Origin: Thalassolituus hydrocarboniclasticus
GTDB lineage: Bacteria > Pseudomonadota > Gammaproteobacteria > Pseudomonadales > Oceanobacteraceae
Length of the DNA stretch: 64,000 bases
Assembly (NCBI RefSeq): GCF_025345565.1
Contig: NZ_CP054475.1
Coordinates: 1,236,448-1,300,447 of the forward strand
Reading direction: 5' to 3'
Positions 36,518 to 47,686 of this stretch are shown here, one piece after another. The translations under genes and the position numbers were made by a program. The notes under the pieces are model-generated. The model was not told the DNA's origin and ran no database searches. It saw only the letters and a list, made by a program, of their open reading frames with translations. Every line of letters starts with the position of its first letter. Within the stretch, counting starts at the first letter, position 1.

Positions 36518-37891
36518 GTGAGTCTTAACACTTCTTCTGAATCTGGCGCTGTGGCGTCTTCTTCCGCCTCTTCTCCGGCTGCTGTGGCCCCATCTGCGCT
36601 GGCATTGTTGCCTATTGGTTTGTTTCTGGCGCTGTTTATTGGTGGCGGTCTGTATTATCAGCAAGCCGGGGTGGACTTCGCCTTTTATCAGGTGCCGGCT
36701 CCGGTGGCGATTCTGCCGGCCATTCTGCTGGCACTGTTGCTGGCGCGTGGCACGCTGAATCAGCGCGTCGATGCCCTGATTCGCGGCTGTGCCGATAACA
36801 CCCTGATTACCATGGTGCTGATTTTCCTGCTGGCGGGTGGTTTTGCCAGTGTGGCCAAGGCTATCGGCGGTGTGGATGCGACGGTAAATTTTGGGCTCAG
36901 CCTGATTCCGCCGCCGCTGGTGTTGCCGGGCCTGTTTGTGATGACGGCTTTTATCGCCACTTCGATGGGTACTTCTATGGGCACCATCGCGGCCATTGCG
37001 CCCATTGCGGTGGGCATCAGCGAGGCCACGGAATTATCGACGGTACTGACCATCGGTACGGTGATGGGCGGGGCGATGTTTGGCGATAACCTGTCGATTA
37101 TTTCCGATACCACCATTGCCGCAACCCGCACCCAGGGTTGTGAAATGCGCGATAAATTCCGCATGAATTTTAAAATTGCCTTACCGGCGGCGATCATCAC
37201 CCTGTTATGGCTGGCTTATCAGGGCGCGGCCAGTGAGGCGCAGCAGGTGAAGGGTTATGATCTGTGGCTGGTGCTGCCTTATATCGCGGTGCTGGGCTTA
37301 GCGCTCAGCGGTCTGAATGTGTTGCTGGTGCTGTTCGCCGGTATTGTTCTGGCCGGAGTGATCGGCCTGGTCCGGGTAGAGGATTATCACCTGGCGAACT
37401 GGGCGAAGGATATTTACGACGGGTACGGCAGCATGCAGGAAATTATGATTCTGTCGATTTTCATCGGTGGTCTGGCGGCACTGATGAAAGCCGGTGGCGG
37501 TCTGGCCTGGATCGGTGCGTTTATTGACCGCCTGAGCCGTAAAGGCAGCGCTCCGAAAGATCACCGCCGTGCCGGTGAATTCAGTATTGTTTCGTCGGTG
37601 GCGCTGGCCAACCTCTGTACCGCCAACAATACGGTAGCCATTATTATTTCCGGCAGTCTGGCGAAAGACATTGCCGAGCGCTACGGCGTAGACCCAAAGC
37701 GCAGCGCCAGCCTGATGGATATTGCCTCCTGTGTGGTGCAGGGCATTATTCCTTACGGTGCGCAGATGCTGCTGGCCGCCTCGCTGGCGGCGTTATCACC
37801 GCTGCAGCTGGTCAGTGCGGTTACCTATTGCTGGGCGCTGGGCGCTGTTGCTCTGATCTCTGTTGTTATTGGTAAACCTGCGGCACGTTGA
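36518..37891 (+). CDS. NhaC-family Na+/H+ antiporter
   Basis: 457 residues; GTG start after CAGGACTGCTCCC. A Ser/Ala-rich N-terminal tail (about 30 residues) precedes roughly eleven membrane helices. Family-type segments: STMGT-like ATSMGTSMGTIAAIAP, FGDNLSIISDTTIAATRTQGCEM and LCTANNTVAIIISGSLAKDIAERYG. Probably exchanges sodium for protons, perhaps with an organic anion, as in some NhaC relatives. Confidence 0.88.
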   Translation: MSLNTSSESGAVASSSASSPAAVAPSALALLPIGLFLALFIGGGLYYQQAGVDFAFYQVPAPVAILPAILLALLLARGTLNQRVDALIRGCADNTLITMVLIFLLAGGFASVAKAIGGVDATVNFGLSLIPPPLVLPGLFVMTAFIATSMGTSMGTIAAIAPIAVGISEATELSTVLTIGTVMGGAMFGDNLSIISDTTIAATRTQGCEMRDKFRMNFKIALPAAIITLLWLAYQGAASEAQQVKGYDLWLVLPYIAVLGLALSGLNVLLVLFAGIVLAGVIGLVRVEDYHLANWAKDIYDGYGSMQEIMILSIFIGGLAALMKAGGGLAWIGAFIDRLSRKGSAPKDHRRAGEFSIVSSVALANLCTANNTVAIIISGSLAKDIAERYGVDPKRSASLMDIASCVVQGIIPYGAQMLLAASLAALSPLQLVSAVTYCWALGAVALISVVIGKPAAR

Positions 37892-37915
37892 GTGTCGCTT
37901 TAAAAAGGGTTTTTT

Positions 37916-38845
37916 ATGATTGTCCGTCCACGTCCTAATGCTATTGCGCTGCTGTTTGTGATTCGTGGTTCGGTTGTGCCACGCATTTTTCCGCACCTGC
38001 TGGCGGTCGGCTTATTTGCCGCCGCGGTCAGTGCGTTGCATGAACTGCGCTGGCTGAGTGTTCCTGAGTTTTCTCTTGCGCCATTTACTCTGCTCGGTGT
38101 GGCGTTGTCGATTTTTCTCGGTTTCCGTAATAACGCCTCTTATGAGCGCTGGTGGGAAGCACGCAAGCAGTGGGGCGCGATGGTGTACGAAATCCGCAGT
38201 CTGGCGCGCTCCAGCGAGACGTTGCTGGATCTGCAGGCCGAACATTCGGCGGCCGGACAATTGCGCCACGATTTACTGCACTGGTGTGCTGCACATTGCC
38301 ATGCGCTGCGCGGCTCATTGCGTAAGCAGGACAGCCGCAAAGAGCTGAAACCCTGGTTAAGTGATGAAGATATTGAGCGCGTATTCAGCCACCAGAATCC
38401 GGCGGAATATTGCCTGCGCCGCGCCGGGCGGATTATTGGTGAACTGTACCGCCAGCAGCATATCGATGCGGTGGGTCTGCGGATTCTGGACGAGCATTTA
38501 ACCCGCTTAGCTGCGGTGCAGGCCGCCAGTGAGCGCATTGCCACCACGCCGCTGCCGTTTGCCTACACGCTGCTGACCCACCGTACCGCCTACCTGTACT
38601 GTTATTTACTGCCCTTTGGCCTGGTGCCATCACTGGGTTGGTATGCGGCGCTGTTTACCGTCATTGTGGCCTACACGTTTTTTGGTCTGGATGTGCTGTC
38701 GGAAGAAATGGAAGAACCGTTTGGCTGCGCCGCCAATGACCTACCGCTGGATGCCCTGTGCCGGATTAACGAGATCTCCATTGCTGAGTCGCTGGGTGAA
38801 ACCCCGCCGCCGTTGCTGCAGCCGGTTAAGCATGTGTTGCAGTAA
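37916..38845 (+). CDS. Bestrophin-like chloride channel (YneE/UPF0187 family)
   Basis: 309 residues starting MIVRPRPNAIALLFVIRGSVVPRIFPHLL; membrane helices near 20-70 and 225-265, with the family's LGVALSIFLGFRNNASYERWWEARKQWG and PFGLVPSLGWYAALFTVIVAYTFFGLDVLSEEMEEPFG. Bacterial bestrophins form pentameric cation- or anion-selective channels. Lies 24 bp after the antiporter gene, so a shared transcript for ion balance is plausible. Confidence 0.9.
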   Translation: MIVRPRPNAIALLFVIRGSVVPRIFPHLLAVGLFAAAVSALHELRWLSVPEFSLAPFTLLGVALSIFLGFRNNASYERWWEARKQWGAMVYEIRSLARSSETLLDLQAEHSAAGQLRHDLLHWCAAHCHALRGSLRKQDSRKELKPWLSDEDIERVFSHQNPAEYCLRRAGRIIGELYRQQHIDAVGLRILDEHLTRLAAVQAASERIATTPLPFAYTLLTHRTAYLYCYLLPFGLVPSLGWYAALFTVIVAYTFFGLDVLSEEMEEPFGCAANDLPLDALCRINEISIAESLGETPPPLLQPVKHVLQ

Positions 38846-38904
38846 TTAGGGTTGATCAGCCACTGCTGCTCACTTAAGCAACCAGCCAGCGCTGACTGCA
38901 TGTG

Positions 38905-39110
38905 AACAGCCTTTGCGGGGCAAGCCCCTGCGCCCCAATCCGGGGAACTTCTCCCCGGGCCCCTGCTTTGCGCTTTCTGGCCCGTGATCCTTATTCACTC
39001 GGTTTTTACTGACCACGCGTATATTGGCCATCCATGGCCACATACGCTTGTCTGGCATCCATGCCAGACAGATCGTAAAAAACATCGCTCATGGCGGCGG
39101 GCCCAGAGGC
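38905..39110 (+). repeat. Dispersed three-hairpin repeat, copy 2
   Basis: Same order as copy 1: H1 CCGGGGA-ACTTC-TCCCCGG (38940-38958), then CTGCTTTGCGCTTTCTGGC in place of the box, H2 TGGCCAT-CC-ATGGCCA (39025-39040), H3 CTGGCAT-CC-ATGCCAG (39052-39067). It is the most diverged copy, but its stem changes are compensated. Confidence 0.75.
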
Positions 39111-39377
39111 GCGGTTTATCCCAGCCGCAACGTTGTTTTTATCGAACAATAATGCCCATTCTGAAAAGCCGCTTAGCGGATTAATGAATGCGCCTGCAGG
39201 ACGCCGGAATGAAGAGCACTGAGCCGGCGCGCCTCTGCATGGATGCAGAGCGAGCGGATAGGGCCATGGATGGCCCATTATCCGCGTTGCCGTGACCGAG
39301 GTGGTCTGAATGGAGGAAAAAGGCCTGCACAGCGCGAAGCTGGGGTCGGCCCGCCGGCAAGGGGATAAGTGTAGTGG

Positions 39378-40540
<1,163 letters not shown>

Positions 40541-40813
40541 TGGACACCTCTTGGGTTGTGATTTTATCACCTAAGCGGGTGTCCGGATTGATTAGACCAC
40601 TACAAAGTTCCCCTGTGAGGCATTGGGCGTTTTAAAATGATTTAAAACGTTAATTGAACAGCATTACGCTGATGGCTGTAAATTATTGAGGCTTGTCGGG
40701 AAGAACTGCGTCTGGCGGGAACATTCAGGAAAGCACCAGAGCGGTTATTTCCTGAATTTTTTGTACTCGCTGCATCAGAGCTGATGCAGCGTATCGTGTG
40801 ATAAACCCGGCGT

Positions 40814-42409
40814 TTATTCCACGCCCTGAGACTTCAGGTACTCATCATAAGTACCGTGGAAGTCGACGATCTCATGATCGCGGATTTCGATAATGCGGGT
40901 TGCCAGTGAGGATACGAACTCACGGTCGTGGGACACGAAAATCAGCGTACCTTCGAACATTTCCAGCGCCGCATTCAGCGACTCGATGGATTCCATGTCC
41001 ATGTGGTTGGTCGGTTCGTCCATGATCAGCACGTTGTGGTTGTGCATCATCAGCTTACCGAACAGCAGACGGCCTTTTTCACCACCGGAACAGACTTTCA
41101 CTGATTTCTTGATGTCGTCCTGGTTAAACAGCAGACGACCCAGAGTTGCACGTACTGCCTGATCATCATGCTCGGTGGTCTTCCAGCGTTCCATCCAGGC
41201 AAACAGATCCATGTTTTCGGCGAATTCGTATTCGTGATCCTGAGCGTAGTAACCCAGATTCGCGTTTTCCGCCCACTTAATGGTGCCGGACTTCGGTGTC
41301 AGATCGTTCACCAGACACTTAAGGAAAGTGGTTTTACCCGCGCCGTTAGCACCGATAACCGCAATCTTCTCGCCGGCTTCAACCATCAGGTTGGTGTTTT
41401 TGAACAGCAGCTCATCACCTTCATAACCGTGGCTCAGGCCTTCCACTTCCAGCGCCAGACGGTGCAGTTTCTTTTCCTGAGTAAAGCGGATAAACGGGTT
41501 CTGACGGGTAGACGGTTTGATATCGTCCAGCTTGATCTTGTCCATCTGCTTGGCACGGCTGGTGGCCTGCTTGGCTTTGGAGGCGTTGGCCGAGAAGCGC
41601 GATACGAACTGCTGCAGTTCAGCAATCTGGGCTTTCTTCTTGGCGTTTTCTGATTGCATACGCTCGCGCGCGGCGGTGGAGGCAATCATAAAGTCATCGT
41701 AGTTACCCGGATAAATGCGGATATCGCCGTAGTCGATGTCGGCCATATGGGTACAGACGGAGTTCAGGAAGTGACGGTCGTGCGAGATGATGATGATGGT
41801 GCACTTCATGTCATTGAGGATACCTTCCAGCCAGCGGATGGTATTGATATCCAGGTTGTTGGTCGGTTCGTCGAGCAGCAGGATGTCCGGGTTAGAGAAC
41901 AGCGCCTGAGCCAGCAATACGCGCAGCTTCCAGCCCGGAGCCACTTCGCTCATCGGGCCTTCATGCAGTTCGGTTGCGATACCGGCGCCCAGCAGCAGCT
42001 CACCGGCGCGGGATTCGGCGGTGTAGCCACCCATCTCAGCGAACTCACCTTCCAGCTCGGCGGCACGCATGTAGTCGTCTTCGGTCGCTTCCAGGTTGGC
42101 GTAAATGGCATCACGCTCTTCCTTAACAGCCCACAACTCTTTGTTACCCATCATCACGGTATCGATAACGCGATACTGTTCAAAGGCGAACTGATCCTGG
42201 CTCAGCTTACCCAGACGCTCGTTCGGCGTAATGCTGACATTACCGGCGGTCGGCTCCAGAGAACCGTCCAGAATTTTCATAAAGGTGGATTTACCGCAGC
42301 CGTTGGCGCCGATCAGGCCATAGCGATTACCGTCACCAAACTTGACGGAGATGTTTTCAAACAGAGGCTTGGCACCAAACTGCATGGTGATATTAGCGGT
42401 GGAGATCAC
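40814..42409 (-). CDS. ybiT: ABC-F family ATPase, YbiT type
   Basis: 531 residues with two ABC domains and no membrane segments: Walker [10 protein letters not shown] and [20 protein letters not shown] and [11 protein letters not shown], linker (about 245-310, Lys/Ala-rich). ABC-F proteins bind the ribosome E-site region and relieve stalled translation. The length and the short C-terminus match YbiT. Confidence 0.9.
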   Translation of the reverse strand: MISTANITMQFGAKPLFENISVKFGDGNRYGLIGANGCGKSTFMKILDGSLEPTAGNVSITPNERLGKLSQDQFAFEQYRVIDTVMMGNKELWAVKEERDAIYANLEATEDDYMRAAELEGEFAEMGGYTAESRAGELLLGAGIATELHEGPMSEVAPGWKLRVLLAQALFSNPDILLLDEPTNNLDINTIRWLEGILNDMKCTIIIISHDRHFLNSVCTHMADIDYGDIRIYPGNYDDFMIASTAARERMQSENAKKKAQIAELQQFVSRFSANASKAKQATSRAKQMDKIKLDDIKPSTRQNPFIRFTQEKKLHRLALEVEGLSHGYEGDELLFKNTNLMVEAGEKIAVIGANGAGKTTFLKCLVNDLTPKSGTIKWAENANLGYYAQDHEYEFAENMDLFAWMERWKTTEHDDQAVRATLGRLLFNQDDIKKSVKVCSGGEKGRLLFGKLMMHNHNVLIMDEPTNHMDMESIESLNAALEMFEGTLIFVSHDREFVSSLATRIIEIRDHEIVDFHGTYDEYLKSQGVE

Positions 42410-42589
42410 GGGTCAATCCTGATAGAAGAAGGGTTTTACGAAAGGGCGCGACTATACGTGTTTTTCGTGCAAAAAACGAGCATCTGAGGCGTTTTTGCGC
42501 CGCATTGGGATGATTTCACCGTCTGCTTTGAGGCTGGGTGAAAGCCAGGAGCGAGTCCGCCAGCCGCCCGGACATTCAGGAGAAAAATC

Positions 42590-43144
42590 ATGGATACAGA
42601 CAATATCAATGAACAGACCGTACTGGACTTCTGGTTCAGCGAACTGACCCCTAAACAGTGGTGGGTGAAAGACCCGCAGCTGGACCGGGAGATTGAGCGC
42701 CGCTTTGGCGCAGTACACGCAGCTGCCTGTGCCGGGGAGCTGTATCACTGGCGTGTCAGTGCGCGCGGACGGCTGGCGGAAATCATTGTGCTCGACCAGT
42801 TTTCACGCAATATCTACCGCGACAGCGGGCGTGCCTTTGCCGCTGATCCGTTAGCACTGGTGCTGGCACAGGAAGCGGTGGCGGCAGACGCTGATGCCAG
42901 TCTGGCGGTGAGCGAATGCCTGTTTTTGTATATGCCTTATATGCACAGCGAATCGCTGCTGATTCACGATGAAGCGCTGCGTCTGTTTGCCCGTCCGGGG
43001 CTGGAAGATAACCTTAACTTTGAACACCGCCACCGCGATATTATTGCGCGCTTTGGCCGCTATCCGCACCGCAATGCCTTGCTGGGGCGCGAATCGACGG
43101 CAGAAGAGCTGGAATTTTTACAGCAGCCGGGATCGTCGTTTTAG
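42590..43144 (+). CDS. DUF924 family protein
   Basis: 184 residues, nearly all helical: VLDFWFSELTPKQWWVKD at the start, IIVLDQFSRNIYRDSGRAFAADPLAL and FLYMPYMHSESLLIHDEAL are the family landmarks. The fold is TPR-like and its function is not known. Preceded by AGGAG. Confidence 0.9.
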   Translation: MDTDNINEQTVLDFWFSELTPKQWWVKDPQLDREIERRFGAVHAAACAGELYHWRVSARGRLAEIIVLDQFSRNIYRDSGRAFAADPLALVLAQEAVAADADASLAVSECLFLYMPYMHSESLLIHDEALRLFARPGLEDNLNFEHRHRDIIARFGRYPHRNALLGRESTAEELEFLQQPGSSF

Positions 43145-43379
43145 GATCTGTTCAGGCTACAGGTTCAGGCTACAGGTTCAGAGAATCGTTATGTTACGCC
43201 TGATATTGATGACTCCGTCATTCTGCATAGTGCTGACATTTGCATATGACCTTGAAGGCATTATCCGCAACAGTGAAAACCTTAATGGCCGGGTAGTGGA
43301 TCATACGGTCTACGGGATACAATCCGTGCAATGGCTGGTCTTAACGGCCGCTGAAACCTGACAGGAACCCCAATTTTTT

Positions 43380-43889
43380 ATGGCTGTTTTAACCGTATTA
43401 CAAGCACCTGACCCCCGCCTGCGGGAAGTTGCCCGTCCGGTAACCGATATCCGCAGCGTACAGACGCTGATCGACGATATGTTCGATACTCTGTACGCCA
43501 CCGACGATGGCATTGGTCTGGCCGCGACTCAGGTGGGCCGTCGTGAAGCCTTGCTGGTGATTGATCTTTCTGAAGAACGTAATGATCCGCTGGTGCTGAT
43601 TAATCCGGAAATTATCCGCGGCGAACATAAAGAAGCCGGTCAGGAAGGGTGTTTATCGGTGCCTGGCTATTATGCCGATGTTGAGCGTTTTACCTCGGTA
43701 ACGGTGTCGGCGCTGGATCGTGATGGTAAGGCCATCACCATTGAGAGCGATGATTTTCTGGCCATTGTAATGCAACACGAAATGGATCATTTAAAAGGCA
43801 AATTATTTATTGATTATCTGTCGCCGGTTAAACAGCAGATGGCGCTGAAAAAGGTGAAAAAACAGCAGCGGGAAAGTGTTCGCGGTTGA
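43380..43889 (+). CDS. def: Peptide deformylase
   Basis: Removes the formyl group from nascent proteins using a Fe2+/Zn2+ centre. 169 residues with all three motifs: GIGLAATQVG, EGCLSVPG and QHEMDHLKG. It is not beside fmt, where the housekeeping copy usually lies, so it may be a second copy. AGGA is 13 bases from the ATG, rather far. Confidence 0.95.
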   Translation: MAVLTVLQAPDPRLREVARPVTDIRSVQTLIDDMFDTLYATDDGIGLAATQVGRREALLVIDLSEERNDPLVLINPEIIRGEHKEAGQEGCLSVPGYYADVERFTSVTVSALDRDGKAITIESDDFLAIVMQHEMDHLKGKLFIDYLSPVKQQMALKKVKKQQRESVRG

Positions 43890-43898
43890 ATGAAAAAT

Positions 43899-43922
43899 GC
43901 CGGCCCGTTCGCCGGCTTTTTT
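43899..43922. terminator. Intrinsic terminator
   Basis: GCCGGC-CCGTTC-GCCGGC followed by six T; A-rich on the other side, so it could also end the convergent metal-transport operon. Confidence 0.87.
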
Positions 43923-43943
43923 ATCGGTATTATTCTTCTTTTT

Positions 43944-44753
43944 TTATGGCTGTGTTGTTGCTGGCGCCTGTTTATAGGCTGCAGAAAACATAATAAAGCT
44001 CAGTCCGCAGATCAGTGCCATGGTGCAGACAATGGTTGCACCTGACGGCAGATCCCACAGCGCCGACAGCATCAGCCCGGCGGCATAAGCGCCCGCGCCG
44101 GTAATGTAGGCACGCAGCAGCGGATGCTGGCGGACTTTCTGCACGGCAAGTGCCGGCATAATCAGGCTGGCAAACACCAGATAGACACCAACCAGTTGCA
44201 CCGAGGTGGTCACACTGATGGCAAACAGGGAATAAAACAGCAGCGGGCTCTGTTGTTTGCCACGCCCAACTCTCAGGCCAGCCCCAAGCCCGAACCACAG
44301 CGCCAGTACCGCCGCATAAATAATGCCCACCGGGATCAGCTGGCTGTAGGTGACCCACAGAATCTGTCCGGCGAGCAGGTCTTTTAACGCTTCACCGCCG
44401 TGTGGGTTACTGCTCAATACCAGCAGTCCGGCACTGGCGGCGAGTATAAATACGCAGCCGATAATGGCTTCCTGATTGTCTTCCCACAGCCTCTCACTGG
44501 CATACAACAACAGCGCGCCGCTTAAGGCCGCGCCCAGAGCAATCAGCTGTACCTGCCAGCCACCGGCTTCCCAGCCCAGACTGTAGGCAATAATGACGCC
44601 CAGCCCGGCGATCTGGGCAATGGCCAGATCGAGAAAAATAATACCGCGGCTGAGAACCTGCCGCCCCAGCGGCACGTGGGTGGTCAGCACCAGCAGCCCG
44701 GCGAGAAACGCCGGGGCAATGATGGATAACTCCAGATTGCTGAACAGACTCAT
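43944..44753 (-). CDS. ABC-3 family metal permease (ZnuB-like)
   Basis: 269 residues, about eight membrane helices, typical stretches SRGIIFLDLAIAQIAGLGV, AGQILWVTYSQL and VGVYLVFASLIMPALAV. Such permeases import Zn2+ or Mn2+ across the inner membrane with a binding protein and an ATPase. It overlaps the binding-protein gene by 4 bases. No ATPase gene is present in this operon, so one must come from elsewhere. Confidence 0.88.
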   Translation of the reverse strand: MSLFSNLELSIIAPAFLAGLLVLTTHVPLGRQVLSRGIIFLDLAIAQIAGLGVIIAYSLGWEAGGWQVQLIALGAALSGALLLYASERLWEDNQEAIIGCVFILAASAGLLVLSSNPHGGEALKDLLAGQILWVTYSQLIPVGIIYAAVLALWFGLGAGLRVGRGKQQSPLLFYSLFAISVTTSVQLVGVYLVFASLIMPALAVQKVRQHPLLRAYITGAGAYAAGLMLSALWDLPSGATIVCTMALICGLSFIMFSAAYKQAPATTQP

Positions 44754-45673
44754 GGTGCGAGTCCGTCTAACAGGCGTGAAATGGTGTCGTCGTAGAGGCT
44801 GAACAGATCCTGCGCCTGTTCACTGCCACCCACGGTAAAGGGCAGGGCAATGGCCGGAAGGCCGGTTTTATCCGCCAGCCATTCGTCAGCACGGCCATCC
44901 TGATAAGCCGCGCGGATGATCATTCTGGCCGGTTGGGCATCCAGCTGTTGCAGTACCTCCGCCAGATGCCCGGCACTGGCGGGCACGCCGGGTTTTGGCT
45001 CCAGCGTGGCTACTTCCTTCAGCCCCAGCCACTGCTGCAGGTAACTCCAGCTGCGGTGGTGAACCACAACAGCAACACCACGCAAGGGTGCTGCTTTTGT
45101 TTCCCAGCGCTGCATGGCGGCCTGCCAGCGCTGGCTGAAATCATCGGCGCGCTGCTGATAGGCGGCGCTGTTGTCAGCATCCAGCTGTTGCAACAGCGGC
45201 AGCAGGGCTGCGGCAACCTTACTGATATTGTGCGGGCTGGTCTGGATATGCGGATTGCCGCCGGGGTGTACATCTCCGTGTGAACGATCGACGGACTGGG
45301 GTTTATCCAGCGTTTCCACATAGCGGGTAGCTTCAAAATAACCGGGTTTGCCCGGTTGTACCTTGCTGTTGCCGGACTGGCGCAGCAGCAGGGGCAGCCA
45401 GCCGCTCTCCAGACCGGCACCGGTGCAGATCAGCAGATCGGCTTTGCGCATTTTCGCAATCAGGCTCGGCCGCGCCTGAATATGATGCGGGTCCTGTAAG
45501 GCGGTGGTGGCGGTAAATACGTCAACGTTATCACCGCCCAGCTCCTGTGCCAGAGCGCCCCATTCCGGCTCGCAGGCGAAGATATTCAGTGTGGCCGCCT
45601 GTGCAGTGGTGCAGCCACCAACAAGCAGTAACGGCAGCAGAACAGCGCGTGCTTTGCGTAATATTGTTTTCAT
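44750..45673 (-). CDS. Periplasmic metal-binding protein (ZnuA-like)
   Basis: 307 residues from the ATG at 45673, after AAGGAGA. Signal peptide ends near AQA/ATL; VGGC could also be a lipobox. Metal ligands are visible: DPHHIQARPS, a His-rich loop (HGDVHPGGNPHIQTSPHN) and VVHHRSWSYLQQW. Belongs to the cluster 9 binding proteins for Zn or Mn. Confidence 0.85.
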   Translation of the reverse strand: MKTILRKARAVLLPLLLVGGCTTAQAATLNIFACEPEWGALAQELGGDNVDVFTATTALQDPHHIQARPSLIAKMRKADLLICTGAGLESGWLPLLLRQSGNSKVQPGKPGYFEATRYVETLDKPQSVDRSHGDVHPGGNPHIQTSPHNISKVAAALLPLLQQLDADNSAAYQQRADDFSQRWQAAMQRWETKAAPLRGVAVVVHHRSWSYLQQWLGLKEVATLEPKPGVPASAGHLAEVLQQLDAQPARMIIRAAYQDGRADEWLADKTGLPAIALPFTVGGSEQAQDLFSLYDDTISRLLDGLAP

Positions 45674-45683
45674 CCCGCTCTCC

Positions 45684-46856
45684 TTAAAACCGGTGTGCAC
45701 CGTGGGCGCCGAGGCTCATGGTGTATTGCAGCAGCCACTGGTGATCGATCTGTGGCTGCGACTCATCGCGGTTGTACTGCAGACGCAGACGGCTGAACTC
45801 GCTGTTGCTGTAATCCAGCATCAGGCTGTTGCGTTGCGGGGTATGGTTTTGCGCGTCGAGCACGCTGCCGGCAAAGGTTGCATCATTCTGGCCGGCGTCG
45901 AGCTGGTCGTGGCGCACACCGGCACGCCAGCCGTGGGCAAACTGATAAATTGTCTGCAGATACCAGCCTTTGGGTGTGGCCGAGTAGGGCAGTTCGCTGC
46001 CACCTGCGGGGATAAAGTCACCGTCGTTTTTACTCAGCAGATACTCACCCTGCACTTTAACGCTGCGGTTATAGGCGTTGCCGCCGGGTGACCATTTCCA
46101 CACAAAATCAGCAATGGCGACTTTACTGCTGCCGCTGAACAGATCCGGGTTATCTTCGTCGCCGCTTTCGCGTGCATCGGCATTGGCATTCAGGTACGAC
46201 AGACCGGCGCGCCAGCTGCTGCTCTGGCCAATATCGCCGCCGCTGTGCACAAACACCGACCAGGCCCCCTGGCCCTTGCTGGCACTGCCGCCGGCCGGAT
46301 AGGCGCTGCCATTAAACCATTCCGCGCCGACTTCGGTGTACAGCTCGGTTGGTGCCAGCCAGCGCAGCTGCACGCCGTCGTCTTTATATTGCGTGCCGAG
46401 TAATGCGCGATAGGCCAGCGCAGTATCGGCAAAATCCCAGGTGTGGGCGTGCTGCTCATTGAGGTAACCGATACCAGAGAAGAAGCGTCCGCCGCGGAAG
46501 GTCAGGCCCTCTGCCGGGCTGGTCTGTACGTAGGCGTTTTCTACTTCGGTTTCATCGCCCAGTGCGACGGTAATGGCGCCGAACCAGTCGGGGTCAATAT
46601 TGGCGCTGATGTTTAATTCGGATTCGCCCAGCGCAAAGCCCTGGCTGCCGGGTTCGCTTTCTCCGCCTAAGGGCAGACCGGCGATGGCGTAGTCATCGGG
46701 TTCACGGGAAAAATGGCCGAGTGTGCCGTTCAGAATCAGGCCAATAGCCGGATTAAATGCATTGGCAGCATCGGCGGCCCACAGTGGCGCGGGCAGAATA
46801 GCGGACAGGCTAAGCAGGGCACAGCAAGGCAAAATGCCGGTGCGGGATACAGACAT
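45684..46856 (-). CDS. Outer-membrane porin-like protein of the metal operon
   Basis: 390 residues from the ATG at 46856 after AGGAGA. Signal peptide (MSVSRTGILPCCALLSLSAILPAPLWAA), then a beta-barrel pattern of alternating strands (FRGGRFFSGIGYLNEQHAHTWDFAD, YNRSVKVQGEYLLSKNDGDF), ending in an aromatic residue (HRF). I read it as an outer-membrane channel for metal uptake; it has no TonB plug domain. It ends 10 bp before the binding-protein gene. Confidence 0.75.
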   Translation of the reverse strand: MSVSRTGILPCCALLSLSAILPAPLWAADAANAFNPAIGLILNGTLGHFSREPDDYAIAGLPLGGESEPGSQGFALGESELNISANIDPDWFGAITVALGDETEVENAYVQTSPAEGLTFRGGRFFSGIGYLNEQHAHTWDFADTALAYRALLGTQYKDDGVQLRWLAPTELYTEVGAEWFNGSAYPAGGSASKGQGAWSVFVHSGGDIGQSSSWRAGLSYLNANADARESGDEDNPDLFSGSSKVAIADFVWKWSPGGNAYNRSVKVQGEYLLSKNDGDFIPAGGSELPYSATPKGWYLQTIYQFAHGWRAGVRHDQLDAGQNDATFAGSVLDAQNHTPQRNSLMLDYSNSEFSRLRLQYNRDESQPQIDHQWLLQYTMSLGAHGAHRF

Positions 46857-46929
46857 GGTGTTCTCCTGAAAAATATAGCTATCACCGGTATGCGCTAACA
46901 CACCGGTAACGATTCTGGGTTTAACGGAT

Positions 46930-47220
46930 TCAGGAAAAACGGGGTGGAGCGCGGGCCTGGTGCGTGGCCGTAGTGGCCGCGATGGTCGCGGTTTCTGCTG
47001 TACTGAGCACATTGTGCGATAGCGGAATATAAGGTGCCTGAGGGCTGCTGCCGGAAAGGGCCGGCGTACTCAGGTCGGATGCCTGCAAACAATAGCTGCA
47101 CAGCTCGCCGGCTGGGTGCTGTTCTGAGTGAGTCTGATGCCAGAGTGCAGCCGACTGACCGATAAGCAACAGCATCGTCAGCAACAGGGCATGGTTCAGA
47201 GAAATCAGGGTTCGTTTCAC
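46930..47220 (-). CDS. DUF2946-like small secreted protein
   Basis: 96 residues if the GTG at 47220 starts it; the frame is open further up. An N-terminal hydrophobic segment (SLNHALLLTMLLLIGQSAAL) is followed by His residues and a CSYC pair (HQTHSEQHPAGELCSYCLQ), the pattern of DUF2946. It leads the metal operon, so metal handling in the periplasm is plausible. The ribosome site is weak and the start uncertain. Confidence 0.6.
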   Translation of the reverse strand: MKRTLISLNHALLLTMLLLIGQSAALWHQTHSEQHPAGELCSYCLQASDLSTPALSGSSPQAPYIPLSHNVLSTAETATIAATTATHQARAPPRFS

Positions 47221-47686
47221 AGCATTGGTACCAGAGACAGGCGCGCTCAGACTAACACGCCGTTGATATGGGTCAACCGGTAATCGGAGCCAGTCTGGTT
47301 GGATTTGTGACAGGAACGAGGCATGTTGATTTGCGCCATTTTGCGGGTGCTGTCCCATCCTTCCGGATGATACAGGAGCGGATATGAGCAGGTTCTGCTG
47401 TGATAAAACCGGGCAAAGGAAGCTGGCCGATCAGGCTTGCGGCGTATTTTTCTGCGGATTCCACCGGCAAATATCGCGTGCCTGTTCTGAGATGGAAGTC
47501 TGATTCTGGTAATAAAACAGATTGTTTCTAATTGCTTTATCAATTGAAGTGCGGGGGACGGCTGTCTAGAATGGCCGTTTACTGCTCAGCCTGTATGTAA
47601 TTGTGTCATCAATTAACGGCTTGTTTTTCTGGGTTATCAGCGTGTTGTTAGCGGCCGGGAATAATATTTTGTTGTTGATGTGAGTT
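47221..47686. other. Intergenic region between two divergent operons
   Basis: Holds the promoters of the metal operon (left) and the M48 operon (right). I find no gene and no clear Zur-like palindrome. A minus-strand frame at 47247-47543 has no ribosome site and is not called. Confidence 0.6.

Noticed and set aside
39006..39278. Frames inside the dispersed repeats, with similar peptides such as GHPWP from different copies.
   Set aside because: The similarity comes from the shared palindromes. Frames differ between copies and there are no ribosome sites.
43151..43176. 13-bp tandem repeat TTCAGGCTACAGG, two copies.
   Set aside because: Too short and isolated to interpret.
43191..43361. A 56-codon ORF (MLRLILMTPSFCIV...) just before def.
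   Set aside because: No good ribosome site, no recognised family, and it fills the likely def leader.
47400..47520. Cobalamin-riboswitch-like words on the minus strand upstream of the metal operon (CGGTGGAATCCGCAG, CCGCAAG, GGCCAGC).
   Set aside because: Spacing between the words is wrong and there is no proper B12 box. An Rfam RF00174 search would settle it.
47221..47686. A Zur operator for the metal operon.
   Set aside because: No palindrome like the GTTATA-type Zur box could be seen by eye.
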